Shown piece after piece: positions 42,493 to 54,038 of a stretch of DNA of 64,000 nucleotides (positions are counted from its first letter, which is position 1; each line of letters begins with the position of its first letter). The stretch is taken from the NCBI GenBank assembly GCA_009829735.1, contig CM020619.1, positions 1,618,590 through 1,682,589 of the forward strand. The letters run 5' to 3'. This DNA comes from Pyropia yezoensis. Its lineage: Eukaryota; Rhodophyta; Bangiophyceae; Bangiales; Bangiaceae. The translations under genes were made by a program, and so were the position numbers. The notes under the pieces were generated by a model that was not told where the DNA came from, did no database searches, and saw only the letters and a program-made list of their open reading frames with translations.

Positions 42493-45400
42493 CAGGGTGC
42501 CCCCTGCGGATGAGACCCACGGGGGGGGGGGCCACCCGCCGACCGTCGATGGTCAGGGGGGTCGGGACAGAGGGTGGGTGGAAGGGGGCCGCCAGAGCGG
42601 CCACGGTGGAGGTCACCGATGGGGGTGCGTGAAGAGGGAGAAGGGGGGGGGAGGGGAGGATGCGGAATGGCGTCAGAGGATGCAGCACCGCCGCCACACG
42701 GCACCTGGAACGGCGGCTGTGGGGGTGGGCCCCCCGAGCGACAGGGGGAAGCCCCGCCCACCCACCCGCAGCAGCCACCGGGAAAGGCAGCCAGCGGCGG
42801 CAGCGGCAGCAGTGGAGGTGGCGGCAGGGACGGCAGCGGAGAAGGCGGCGGTGACGGCACACGAGGCAGCGGCGGCCGCAGCGGCGGCAGCGGCGGGAAC
42901 GGCGGCAACGGCAGTATACCGCAGTGGCAGCGACAGCGGCGGCGGCGAAGGCACAAAGGCTACAAGGCGTACACCCCCCCCCCCGCCCCCCCCCCCCGGT
43001 GGCGGACGCGGTGGGGGTGGGCGCTCCGCCGAGAAAGGCGGTCGGAGGGAGAGTGGGGAGGGGGGGGGGGGGGGGGGGGCAGCGCACAGCGGTCGGCAGA
43101 ACAGACGGGATAGACGCCCGCACTGGTGGGCAGACGGGCGGACGGGCGGGCGGGCGGGCGGGTGGGCGTGCCAACTGCCAACCGCCAGAAGCCCTTTGGC
43201 AAAGGGCGAGGGAGGAGGGGGGGGGGGAGGCAGCGGCGGCGGAGGAAGACGGGAGCGGGGCAGGGAGGGTAGAGCCGCGGACGCCGCGCCACGCACCAGC
43301 GCCAAGTGTCCCCGGGGCGAGAGGGACTGCGGGGAAGGAATGGGTAGCTGGCTAGGGGGGAGGAGCCGCTGGTGGGGTGGAGGCGGGGGGGGGGGGGGGG
43401 GGGGGGGACGGGGAAGAGGACGGCGCCCGAGCGCCGTGAGCGGGCGGCCACACGCTGGCCGTGCAGGCAGCCCAGCGACGATCATCGGTGGGCCCGAATT
43501 GGTGGGGAGGCGCGACCGAATTATTTGCGTGGGTGTCAGGCGTCGTCTCGGACCTCGGACGACTGCCGACGATGGCTGTGGCGCTGACAGCGAGCGGGCG
43601 GGGAGAGGGGGACTTCAAGTTTTTTACTGAAATTCGTTCGTCTACAGATATTGAGGTGGGGTTCCGGTCACATTGATACATATGGCGCGTTTTAGAAAAA
43701 TGATGAGACTCGGGTAGAGCCCCATGTATGTCACAGCAGATCTCCGCCGAAGTACACATAACTCTCGCCCGCCTATTGGCTCCCGCGATCGAACAGGAAA
43801 TGGCGGCAGCACACATCCCATACGTTTCCTCTGATTCGGCACTCTTCTTGTGACCCTCTTCCTTTCCACTTCTGAGAGCTGTGCGGGTCTCAGGCCCGAG
43901 TGCTCTGTCCCTTCCCACAACAGGACTTAAAGGCCTGAGTCCTCTGCTTGCGCCGTTCTGAGCAGGTCACAGCAGCCCAAGCGGGTCACAGCAGACGTCG
44001 ACGCGAAGCGGGCTACTTCTAATGGACCAATCAGCGTGCCGTAATCCGTGCCGACTCGCTGCTCGAGGCTTTCCATGCAGAAAGCCGCGGGCTCCGCCAC
44101 AGATGAGTGGCTGGAAATGTGGCTCAGCCCAGACGTCTGGTACCGCCTGGAAAATGCTGTGGCCAAGAGCGCGTGTTCGCAGAGAGCGAACTGTATGAGA
44201 CACTTGCTGTGACCTGCATGGGGCTCTTCCCGCGCCTCATCATTTTTCCGAAACGCGCAATAGATACTTGAAGTGCCTGCTGTGGCGTGCTGGCCGGGGG
44301 GGGGGGGGGGGGGGGGGGCGCTGACTAGGATGAGGGGCCGACCTCTCGCTGTTCGCATTTCCGCCATCACCGCCATCACTGCCACCTACCCGCGCAAAGG
44401 TGCCGCAACGCATTGTGGCGGCGGCGGTGTGGCAGTGGTGTCCGCTGACGACGGTGCGCAGTAGGGAATATACGGTGGTGCGATGGCGGTGGCTGTCGGG
44501 TGGTTGGCGGTGGGCGGGCCCGTGCCGTACTTCAGCGCGTTGGCCGGCAGCATGGACGGCAGCGGAGGGGTGGCGCCGGCCACGGGGGTGTGACCCTCGT
44601 GAATTGTAGCCGCTGGCCTTCCCTCTGCCACCGGTGCCGGAGTGGCCTTTGCCTACTCCAACGGTGATCGTCAACGGGGCCGCCGCGGAGAGCGCGACGC
44701 CAGCGAGCGGCAGCGGGGTCCCGCTGCCCCCCGGCGGCTGCCGCCCCCCCCGCTCACCGGACGGGGGCGCCGAGATAGCGGCGCCGCCACCGTCGCTGCC
44801 GCCGCCGCCTTCCACAGCTACCGCGACGGACGCGCCGCTAGCCAGGAGCGGCAGAGTGCCGCCTTTCCCTGGCAGCTGGCACCTTCTTTGCTCAGCCAAC
44901 GTGGAAGACATGGTAGCGCCGCCGCCGCCCGCAGGAGTCTCCGCCACTGTCGCGCGGGCTCGCCTTCCGCCAGCGGCGGCGGGGCGTCGCTGCCACCCGG
45001 CGGCTGCCGCACCCCCCGCTTCCCTGAAAGAGGCGGAGGGCGAGAGCCCGCACGTTCAGCCCTGAGCTCCCCGTCGCCGCCACGTTGGCCGGCGCGGTGC
45101 GAGCTGCAGAGCCCGAAAGACGCGCGGGCACTGCCGGAGTGACGCCCAAGTTCGCTGTGCCCTCCGCTCAGGCTGTCGTTGTCGCTGGGAGGGCAAGGGG
45201 GGGAAATGCAGCGAGAGCGTCCCCCCCGGCACCCCCGCCCGCGCCGTACCAACTCGACAGCCGCCATGCACGGGTGCCGGTGATTGTCACCCACAGCAGC
45301 ACCGCTCCAGCACCCACGGCCGCCACCACCGCCGCGGCCTCTGCAGAAGCTGCCGAGACGGTCCGCAGCCGCTTCCTCCAGCTTTCAACTTTGCCGCGGG

Positions 45401-46400
45401 CTGCCGCTATTGGGCACCAATGGCTGCGGCCGGGCAAAGGGGCCAGAGCGGGGCAGCGGGTGTGGCCGCCGCTGCCGCCGCTGCTGCTTCGGTCCGTGGC
45501 CGCCGCGCGCATTTGCTGCCGCCGGGCGCCGGGGAGGCCCCCCCCGGCCATGAGCGACAGCGGCGCGGCCGATACGACGGACGGGGAGGCCGGGGCGGCC
45601 GTGGCAGGAGTGCCGTATCCCCCTGACGGCGACAGCCACCGAGGCAGGCTCCGTTCGGGCTGTGCCGCCGGCGTGTTGCCGCCGCATGGCCGCCGCGGGC
45701 GCTGTAGATGAGGACGGCCGTCAGCGAGAGAAGGAAGGGGCGTCGACGTGGGAGCGGGCATCAGCCAGGAGGGGCGCAGGTGCAGGCGTTGGACGCTCGA
45801 GGCTGCATGACGTGGTGGAAGTGCTGTGGAGGTGTGCGACCGGGTCCAGAAGCAGGACGTTGCAAAATGATACGCCACGTGCATGTATATACGAACTATG
45901 AGGTAGCCTTCATGAGCGAGGCCTGCGTTGTCAAGAAGTACAGGGTATCTGCGCAAACGCGCTTCCAGTTCTTCCCCGCCAGTGCTCCTGCCCATAAATT
46001 GGACCTGCACGCGACCTCCCACCGCCGCGGCCGTGCCCATTGTGGTGAAGGGCGGCTGTTGCGGCCACGACTTGGAGGGACCAGACGAGAAGGGAGCGAG
46101 GGGCCGCGGCCCTTCCTGGGATCTGCCCGGCCCCCGCGCCGCGGCCACCGCCGCTGCGGCGCGGCCTGCCGGTTCGCCCCTCTTTCAACGGTGGGGGCCG
46201 TCGCGGGAGACAGGGCGGCTGGCGGAAGCTTTGTGGCTGCCGACGTGGGCGCCGCCTGCAGCGTCGCTGGCGGAATCGGCTGCTGGTGAAGTCGTCCGCG
46301 CGACGCGGCGAGCGGCGTCGACGCTCGGCCGCGCCTACAAAATGGCACCGAAAGGGGGGAGCGTCGGGCCGCGGGGTGCGACGTAGCCGAAGCGGGCCTT
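42493..46400. other. Gene-poor region with GC-rich low-complexity DNA
   Basis: No conserved protein is recognised on either strand. The first 1.2 kb contains G runs (about 43389-43407) and CGG/GGC repeats. A lower-GC block follows at 43.6-44.3 kb and a 23-G run at 44296-44318. An imperfect direct duplication of the motif around CCCGGCGGCTGCCGC, spaced about 265 nt, lies near 44725 and 44990. Open frames of up to 330 codons overlap on both strands and lack family similarity. Confidence 0.45.
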
Positions 46401-47128
46401 AATCGGCGACGATGTCGGCTCCCGATATTTGCACTGGCTTCGGCGGGGGCGCTCCTCACACATTTTGGAGGCCCACCAGTGCTTCGACTGGTGCCCCCCC
46501 CACCCCCGTCACTCACGGGGGGCCTCCCCAGCCGGCTGTGCTTGCGGCTGGCGCGGTGAGCCCGGCGGGGGGCCGGGGTGGCCGCCCGTCGGGCGGGCTG
46601 ACTGTCCCGGGAAAGACGTCGGGCCGCGATACGGCCGGCTCTTCTGTGGAGGACCCACCCCCCGGGGCCACCGCTCCCGGTCGGCCATGTGCCTTCGAGC
46701 CGGCGACGGAGCGGCCCTTGGGTCGCCCACCCGTGGCCCGGTGTGCTACTGGTGGGGTCGCCCCTCGCCGTGAGGCCCCTCCGCCGCGGAAAGCGGCGGA
46801 CGCCGAGAGAGACCTTGTGGCCCCCCCGTGGTCCATGTGCATGGGGCTCCAATGGGGGAGGTCACAGGCGAGCGGTCGGCTGGCTTCTTCGATTGGGTCG
46901 ACGGCGTAGATAAAATAACTGTGCGCATCCTTGTGAGCCGCCTATTTGTCAACCTGCCCGAGGCCGCGGCTCGATTCATTCGATTGGGGTCTCTGTACTC
47001 GACGGCCGCCCGCGCGGCGCCCTTGCCAAAGTCCGGGGGCAGCACAGGTGGAGGCGAAAACGAGGCCGGTGGGGAAGAGGCGGAGGCGGGGGAGGGCGCT
47101 CGGGGCACTGGGGGGGACGGTCTGAGTG
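46401..47128. other. 5' flank of the Crypton-like remnant
   Basis: Overlapping Pro/Gly/Ala-rich frames without recognisable domains. A frame ending at 47157 reads ILVSRLFVNLPEAAARFIRL, which may be element-derived but is not identified. Confidence 0.3.
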
Positions 47129-48141
47129 GCGACGACCCGCAGCTTCCCGCCGGATGATGATCGCACGCCAGCGCAGCGCACCCGGGACGCGGCCACGTAC
47201 GAGCTGATTGTGAGCATCGCCAATCACGCCGTCGGGTTTGGCATGACGCTGAAAAACCAGGAGGCCGTGGCCAAGCAGGCCCTCCACCTGGCGGATTCGG
47301 GGCAGCATGACGCGGTGGCAGCCGTGTCCAGCGCGATCAAAAACGCGTGGCTGCAGCACACTGTCAGCGCGACCAACAGCGGCATGAAGCAGACGATGCA
47401 GAACTACAGGCCGTGCGTCCAGCGGTTCCGCCAGTGGGTGGAGAATGAGTACGGGGAGGGCGCCTCGGTAATGCCTGTCAGCCGCAACGCAGTGGTGGCC
47501 TTCCTGGAGGCCAAAAAGCTGCGCCAAGCGTCGGGGCGTAAGCGGCCAAGGGAAGGCGATGACGGCGGCGACGGCGACGGAGACGCGTTGCAAGGCGTCG
47601 ATGACGAGGCCCTCCCCCCCCTCTTCTTCCTCACGACGCGACCGCGGCCATTGGATCGGGTCGTGGCTCGCCACCGAAGCCCCCATCGCGCCCGCGACTC
47701 CCAGCGGCCCCCGTGGGCGGGGCACCGGCTAAACCGTCTGCTGCCACCCCTGTTGCGTCTGAGCCATCCGCTGCCGAGAGCCTCCCGCCGCGGGTGGGGC
47801 TCATGGTTCTGACTAACTTTCTGAACGCCCTGGAAAAAATTGGGTCGCTTTTTAACCTGCTGTGGAGCGCCAGCAGCTGCGAGTGCTGCGCACGCTGGCG
47901 GGTAGACGAGTTCTCCTCCGCCGGGAGCTTCCCGCCGGCTGTGTCGATGGTTGGGCAGCTGCGGCGTGAGGCGGTGCTGCAGCGCCAGGCGACGGGCTCC
48001 AATAAGGCCATTGGACAGCGCGACGCCGCCATCACGGACGCGCAAAGGCGTGGCGGCGCCCGCGAGCTGCTGCTGGGCGCACGGACGGCGGGCCAGTGGC
48101 AAAAACCGATTGCACACGCGACACCCAAGTTGGGGCGGTGA
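47129..48141 (+). pseudogene. Putative Crypton-like tyrosine-recombinase remnant (N-terminal core-binding part)
   Basis: The first frame (to 47812) has a helical N-terminus and the pattern MQNYRPCVQRFRQWVENEYG, then PVSRNAVVAFLEAKKLRQ. This resembles the SAM-like core-binding domain of tyrosine recombinases of the Crypton/Ndc10 group. It is followed by an acidic linker. A second frame (about 47713-48141) contains LMVLTNFLNALEKIGSLFNL and a basic helical tail, as expected for the next helices of that domain. The frame change lies near a C run at about 47613. No Arg-His-Arg-Tyr catalytic box is found downstream, so the copy is truncated or decayed. The family call is a pattern judgement only. 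Confidence 0.35.
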
Positions 48142-50929
48142 GCAAGGGCTGCCTCCCGTGTCGGGGGAACCGGAAGAAGTGCAAGTCGCTCACACTCTGT
48201 CCCTGTTGTGGGGCAATCCCCCCACTGACAAACAAGAAGATGGTGTGTGGGCCAACAGAATCTTGGTCGGGACGGGGAAGCAAGGCCAAGCCTCGCGGTC
48301 CCTCCCCTTGTCCCCCCAGGGTCCCCTCAGAATCTCGCCACTCGGAATCTCCCACCCCAGCACCTGCCCACTGGGCCACACGAAAATTCAAGACGATAAA
48401 ATGCAGAAAACCCTCAAATCCAGGTTGGATTCACTATCAAGCAAAGTATCCCTGACTTAGAGAAACTCGGGACCAAATGCAAAGAGAGAAACGGGTCAGG
48501 CTAGTTGCCTGCCGTCCTTTGTATGGCACGGGCTGCCCCCGGCGTGGGGCCAGTTCTGCCACAGGCCGCTGACGCGTCTGTGTCGGATCTTCGGGCGCCT
48601 CGGGCTGAGCTGCGGCGAGATCGTGCCCGTCTCCGCCCTATCACGGACGGGTATGCATGTCCTTCGATCCCCGCGAAGGGGGTCGCCGTCCGTCGTGTAC
48701 GTGTCTTCGATTGGGAAGCCTGGCTCCGATCCTTGTGGCACGCCACGTGCGGCATGTCCGCCGCGCTCGTCGCGGCGGGGCGAGGTGAAGGAGGCTTCTC
48801 CTTGGCTCCCCGCAATCCGAGGTGTGCTTGCGGGGACCCCAGGGCCCTGTGAGCCTTCTTAACCAGTAGGAGTTGTACCCCCAGTACCGTGGTCCCTGCG
48901 AGGCGTAGATTGCGTGTATCCGAAGTCGACTGGTGGCGAGTGTCTTTTAGTCACCACAGTGGTACCGCCCCTTGCTCCCCCGGGGGGACGCTGGTGGTCG
49001 GGTTCAAGCCTTCCCGGCAAGCTTGCCGGCCCCCCCTGTTCGTCGGCGGCGGCTCCAGCCGTAATGGCAACCAACGGGGCCAGGTTACGACTCAACTCAG
49101 TCCCGTGGGGCACCATTGGGGCCCGGGCCGCTATTACGACGTCTGGCCCCGCTCCGGGGAAAGCCTTCCCGCCCCCGGCGGCAGAAGAAGAAGATGAGAA
49201 TGACCCATCAGGCACGGCTGCGGTTGGTCGTGGGTCGAGAGGTGTAAGGCCCGTCCTCTGGGGATTACAATTTGCACAACCGGGTCGTTCCGATAGGCCG
49301 CCTAGGATCGAGTCGCTACCCGTCGGCTCCACCCCAGAGTGCGGAAAAGGCGGCGGCGCTGGTCTCTTCCGGAGCGCCAAATGTAGCACGGTCGGAACGC
49401 ACTCCGGCTTACAAGGGGGAAGTAGCCGACCAGATCTGCACGCGTGCGAGCCACCAATAGGGGTACGAGCTCATTTGGAAGGAACGCCACGATACAAGAC
49501 AAAGCACGGTTTACTTGCCGGGCAGGACGGTGCTCTGCCGTCGTGGCCCCTTCGTCCCATTAAAGGGCGGAAACCGGTGCGCGGAGCCAAGTCCCTAATT
49601 GGGACGGGCCCCGCGCCTGCTACCAACTATTCAAGGGTAATTCCCTCAAAGCCCTCGCAAACGTCAAGTACAGGTCGACTGCCCCCGATGCGGTCAATAC
49701 AAGTCGAGGGGGTGGGGCACCACCCGCCCTGTCGGAAGGGTGTTGCTCCGCGTCGCGTCCGTTCTGGCCTGTAGCCCGCGCCCCTCGCGCTCCCAGCCGC
49801 GGGCGACTTGGCAACGCGGACTGCTTTCCGTGTTGCCACACGAGCTGAAGCTACATATATGCGCGGACTGACTTCGCATTTCTTCGAAGCGCCTTTTCAC
49901 ACTTTCAACTAATTTGAAGTGCCTTGAAAAGCACAGAGCAAAATTCGCCCAAATAACGTTCTTTATTTCGAGGCCAACTGGACGATTGCCGACACAGGCT
50001 AAAAACACGCTTTTCGTTGATCCAGCGAAAAACCACACTGCGCGATAATAACAACACTCAACAGCGCTTCTGTCTTTCTTTGGCGTCCGTTTCTAGAGAA
50101 CTTTCTGTAATGTTTCTTTCCTCATTCTTTCTCGCACTGTTGAGGTCGAAGAAGTCGCTTGGAACCTCTGACTCTGAAACACAATGCTGGCATGGCCCAC
50201 AAGTACAAAAAGAAAGCGTACAAGCCGCTCGTGTACACCTTGATATTATTGGCAAGTGTCTAAGGATGCGAACACGCTCCTGGTCGTTGGCCTGAAAATT
50301 AGTCGTCCGCTTCTCTCGTTGAGCTGAGATGCTCGAAACTTCACACATGCCTTTCAAGGCTGGCCCTGACGTGTGCAATGTTATAGATCCGAGTCGTCGC
50401 AGCGTCAGCTGCCCCCCAAAAGCGGCAATCAAGAGGCCCTGTTCTCGTACTCTCTCCTCGCCTGTTCTACGTGGCGAAATCGGTTTCTTCTTCATTTTCT
50501 GCAACATTAAGTATTGCAAGCCTCTCCAGAGCGTGGCCCACCACGGTTTATTCTCCGGCGTTCCCTGCCGTTGGTAACTCGACTTGTGACGATTGTTGGT
50601 GTGGCAGTTACCACAGTACATCGAAGCGATCGTCTGAATGATCGGGAGGATCCCCTCCTGCTTATCTCAGTACCCTCGACCCCGTCCCACCCCCCCTCCC
50701 TCCCCAGCAGGAAGCCGCGCTCTCCGCGGCGGCATATCTCCTGTTCCCCTGCGCACCCACCTTCGCGCACCCTCTTGGCTGCCGCGCGACCGGCGCTCCC
50801 ATGGGGTCTCTCCCAATGGCTGTCTCTTTGGCGACGGCGAGCACCGCCGGTGTATGCCCGACGTGCCCTGGAGGAAGGGAAGTGCAGGGGAGGGGTGGGG
50901 GGAGCAAGGTGGCGGCACCGGCGGCGGCG
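48142..50929. other. Gene-poor stretch with a low-GC block at 49.85-50.64 kb
   Basis: A Cys-rich open frame (48096-48455) with SKGCLPCRGNRKKCKSLTLC and CPCCG looks zinc-binding, but no family is recognised and it may be the tail of the preceding mobile element. The 49.85-50.64 kb block is markedly AT-richer, with an unrecognised 187-codon frame on the minus strand. No RNA gene could be supported. Confidence 0.35.
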
Positions 50930-52480
50930 GGTATGTGCCCAACGCACCCTGGAGGAGCTGCTGGTGCGGCCGCTACCGGTGGGGAGGCGGCTGATGCTGG
51001 CGGGGGTGCAGCTGCTGCCTGGGGGGGCGCTGCTATCGGCGTGTGGGCGGCTGCTGCCTGTGGCGGGGCGGGGGGGCGATTGTGACCGGGGCGGGGGGCC
51101 GGCTGCCACAGGTGGGGGGGCGGCTGCTACCGGCGGGGGGTCGGCTGCTGCCGGCGGGGGGGGGCTGCTGGTATGCGGCCGGCCGGGGGGGAGGCGTCCG
51201 CTGGTGGGGGGGCGGGGCGGCTGCTGCTACCTGGGTGGGGCAGCGGCTGCTACCGGCTCGGTCGGCCGGCTGCTGCTGTGTGGGTGCGGGCTGCTACCGG
51301 CTGGGGGTGCGGCTGCCTGGATGGGGCGGCGCCTGCATACGGGGAGGGTGGGCGGCAGCTGCCGGCGGGGGGGAGGAGGGGCTGCTACGGGTGGTGGGGC
51401 GGGCTGCTGCTGCTGGGGGTGCGGCTGCTACCAAGGGAGCGCGGCTGCTACCGGGCATGAGGCGGCTGCTGTCGCGAGGGGGCGGCGGCTGCCGGCGGGG
51501 GGGCGACCGTAGGGGCGGCGGGGGGGCGGCAGGTGCCTGTGCGGGGGCTGCTGTTGGCGGTGGGGGGGCGACTGCTACTGGTGGGGAGGCGGCGGGGCGG
51601 CTGCTGCAGTTGGCGGGGCGGCTGCTACTGGGGCGGGCGGGCGGCTGCTGCCGGCGGGGGGGGTGCTGCTACCTGCTGGGGGTGCCGCTGCTACCGGCGG
51701 GGAGTCTCCTTCTACCGGAGCGTGCGGGCAGGTGCTGCGAGCGGTGGGGGGGCGGCTGCCACCGGGGCGAGGACAGTGCTGATGCTGCCGGAGATGGGCT
51801 GCTACCGGCTCGGGATGCGGCTGCTACAGGTGGGGGGGCTGCTGCTGCCGTTGGGGGGCTGGGTGGCTGCCGCTACCGGCCGGGGGGGGCGAGCTGCGGC
51901 TGCGAGGTGGGGCCTAGTACCGGAGGGGTGTCGGCCGCTACCGGTCGAGGGGTGAGGGGGCAGCTGGTACCGGTGGGGGGGCGGAGGGGCGGCTGCTGCC
52001 AGTGGGGGGGCGGCTGCTACCGGTGGGGGGGCTTCTGCAACCGGGTCGGGGGGCTGGCTGCTGCTGCGGGGGGCGGGCTCGTATGAGCTGTGGAGGCGGT
52101 TGCTAACGGTGGGTGTGCGGCTGCTTCCGAGGGGGGGGGCGGGGGGGGGGGGCTGCTATCGGCGTGGAGGCGGCTGCTAGTTGGGATGGCTGCTGCTGCC
52201 TACGGGGGGACGGCTGCTGTCGAGGCGGGGGCTGCGTCCGGTGGGGGGGCGGCCGCTACCTGTGGGGGGGCGGAGAGCGGCTGCCGGCGGCGGGTGGGCT
52301 GCTGATGCCGGCGCTCGGGCGGCTGCAGCTGCTGGGGGTGCGGCTACGACCGGCGGGGGGGGGGTCTGCTACCGTGCAGGGGAGCGGCTGCTACCGGTGG
52401 GGGGGCGGCTGCTGCTGCTGTGGGGGGGCCTGCTACCTGGGCAGCGGGGCGGCTGCTACGGGTGGGGGGTCGGAGGAGCG
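50930..52480 (+). repeat. GC-rich minisatellite, unit about GGGGGGCGGCTGCTACCGGC
   Basis: About 1.5 kb of degenerate tandem repeats, each built from a G run, GGCGGCTGCT, and a variable ACCGGC/ACCGGT or ACCTG end. Unit length varies around 20-30 nt, with interspersed partial units. Open frames across it are Gly/Ala/Cys-rich repeat translations and not genes. Confidence 0.85.
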
Positions 52481-53958
52481 GTCAGGGGGGGCGGGTGGTG
52501 GCCGCGGCGGTGGACGGGGACCAGACAGGATGCAATATTAAGTACGGAGATACAATATATAGTCATATAAATTATGTACTTTCTGGGCTTCTCGTGCCTT
52601 CCTCCTCATCCTGGTCAGCCCCCACGTCTTCGTTGCCCGTTGACCCTTCCCTACCCCTGCCCTCACCCTGTCCACCCCGACTCGGGGCGCCCGCTGGCGC
52701 GGAGTGAACAGACCATGAAAGCTGCATAAGTGCTCTTGAGGCTGCAGAGCAACGGTGGCGTCACCGACGCTGTCGGTCGTGGCCGCGGTAGCGAACACAA
52801 ACACGCCTTCGAGGCGGAGCCCCGCCCGTTCCCCATGTTCTCCCAATGGGGGACCCCCCGCCCCCCCTGTCCGCGGTGACAAGCTCTCCAAAGACCGGGC
52901 CTTCCGACACTGTGTTGGTCTGCGTGGGGAGGGCACTACCCTCGCAGACGCCGTAGCTGCCGCCTCTTGTTGGCGCAGAGAGGGGCGCCCCATCCAGGAC
53001 GGTGAGTCATCGTCAGGGACCATCTTGTGGGAAGAAAACAAGTCCATGCCACTAACCGGTCGCGAGCGGGGTGGCGGCGGCTCCGCCGTCGACACCGCCG
53101 CTGTGAGGACACACCCAAAACCGGGGAGCCCTCAACGTACTCGTGGGGGTGTCAGCGGGCCCTGCGAGCCAATGGGGCGGCGGGGCACGGGGAAGAGGAC
53201 GGTGGTCTCGACGGGGGTGGGTTTGGGGAAGAAGATGGGCGCGACGTCGGTGGGGATTGAGGGTAAAAAAGGTAAACAGTGTCTTTGGTCTGTGTCTGTG
53301 GTTGCCCCTCTCGTCTCCCCCGGTGGCGCCGACATCCACGCACTATATACTCGCGTCGGGGCACCCGAGGTGCCCCAAAGCATGCGCTTCCCCATCGCAC
53401 CGCCGGTAGGCACAGAACGGTCCAAAAACAAAGCATGTCTCTCAGAACAAAGCATGGGCGGGCGTGCGCACTAAAGGAGTGCAGCCCCAGTTTGCCCGAA
53501 ACGAAGGAGGTCCCGTGGATGGCGCCCAGCGCGCCCCACCAGCCGGCTCCACACGCCCGTCGGCCAGAAGGTCCGACTGGCTGTACGGGCCAGCAAGGCC
53601 AAACTCAATCAATCCAAAAGCCGGCGAGCCAGTCTTATCGCACTCAGCCGCCAGCGAGGATGTGCGGTGTCCTCAGTGTCGGTGAATCATGTGACTGGTC
53701 CTTGATGCCAGCTTTCAACAAGCAGCGCAGAGAATAAAATTCAGGCAGCACAGACGGGGATGTCCGCCCGTGGTTGGTGGACGATGTCACTCGCTCCTCG
53801 CTGTCGAGTTTCGACGTCCATGACAGGGTTCCGACAGTGCGTTGACGGCGGCTTTCGTGCGGTCGGCCGACGTCCGCAAAATGTCAGGGATACAGCGTGG
53901 TGTCACCCAGGGTAGTGGGGAATTGATGTGTCTTGGGGGGAGTTATCGGGGCCGGACA
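52481..53958. other. Unrecognised sequence between the minisatellite and the retrotransposons
   Basis: A short AT-rich patch (52535-52590) borders the minisatellite. An open frame of about 240 codons (52755-53474, plus) and an opposing one begin at non-ATG codons and match no family known to me. Part of 53.7-53.96 kb may belong to the LTR of the minus-strand element. Confidence 0.35.
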
Positions 53959-54025
53959 TGTAAGGAGAGGTCCCAGTCCATATCCCCTGGGTTCCGGGTG
54001 GCGATTTAAAGGGCAAATCCTTACA
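53959..54025 (-). repeat. Possible LTR edge of the minus-strand Ty3/gypsy element
   Basis: On the minus strand the polypurine tract AAGGGGGGGAGG is followed at once by TGTAAGGATTTGCC, the expected layout of a 3' LTR start. An inverted copy of its first eight bases lies at 53959-53966, so this 67-nt segment has perfect 8-bp terminal inverted repeats. A 67-nt LTR would be unusually short; the true LTR may extend further left. Confidence 0.35.
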
Positions 54026-54038
54026 CCTCCCCCCCCTT
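54026..54038 (-). other. Polypurine tract of the minus-strand element
   Basis: AAGGGGGGGAGG on the minus strand lies immediately after the pol stop and before TGTAAGG. This is the primer site for plus-strand DNA synthesis in LTR retrotransposons. Confidence 0.55.

Noticed and set aside
42002..43630. 542-codon plus-strand frame overlapping TerC and its upstream region
   Set aside because: Low-complexity Gly/Pro/Ala sequence; the TerC frame on the minus strand explains the conservation.
48990..49020. tRNA B-box-like GGTTCAAGCC
   Set aside because: The T-stem does not pair, and no A-box, anticodon arm or acceptor stem could be placed around it.
51043..52086. 347-codon frame in the minisatellite
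   Set aside because: Repeat translation; units are out of register and of varying length, so no real periodic protein is encoded.
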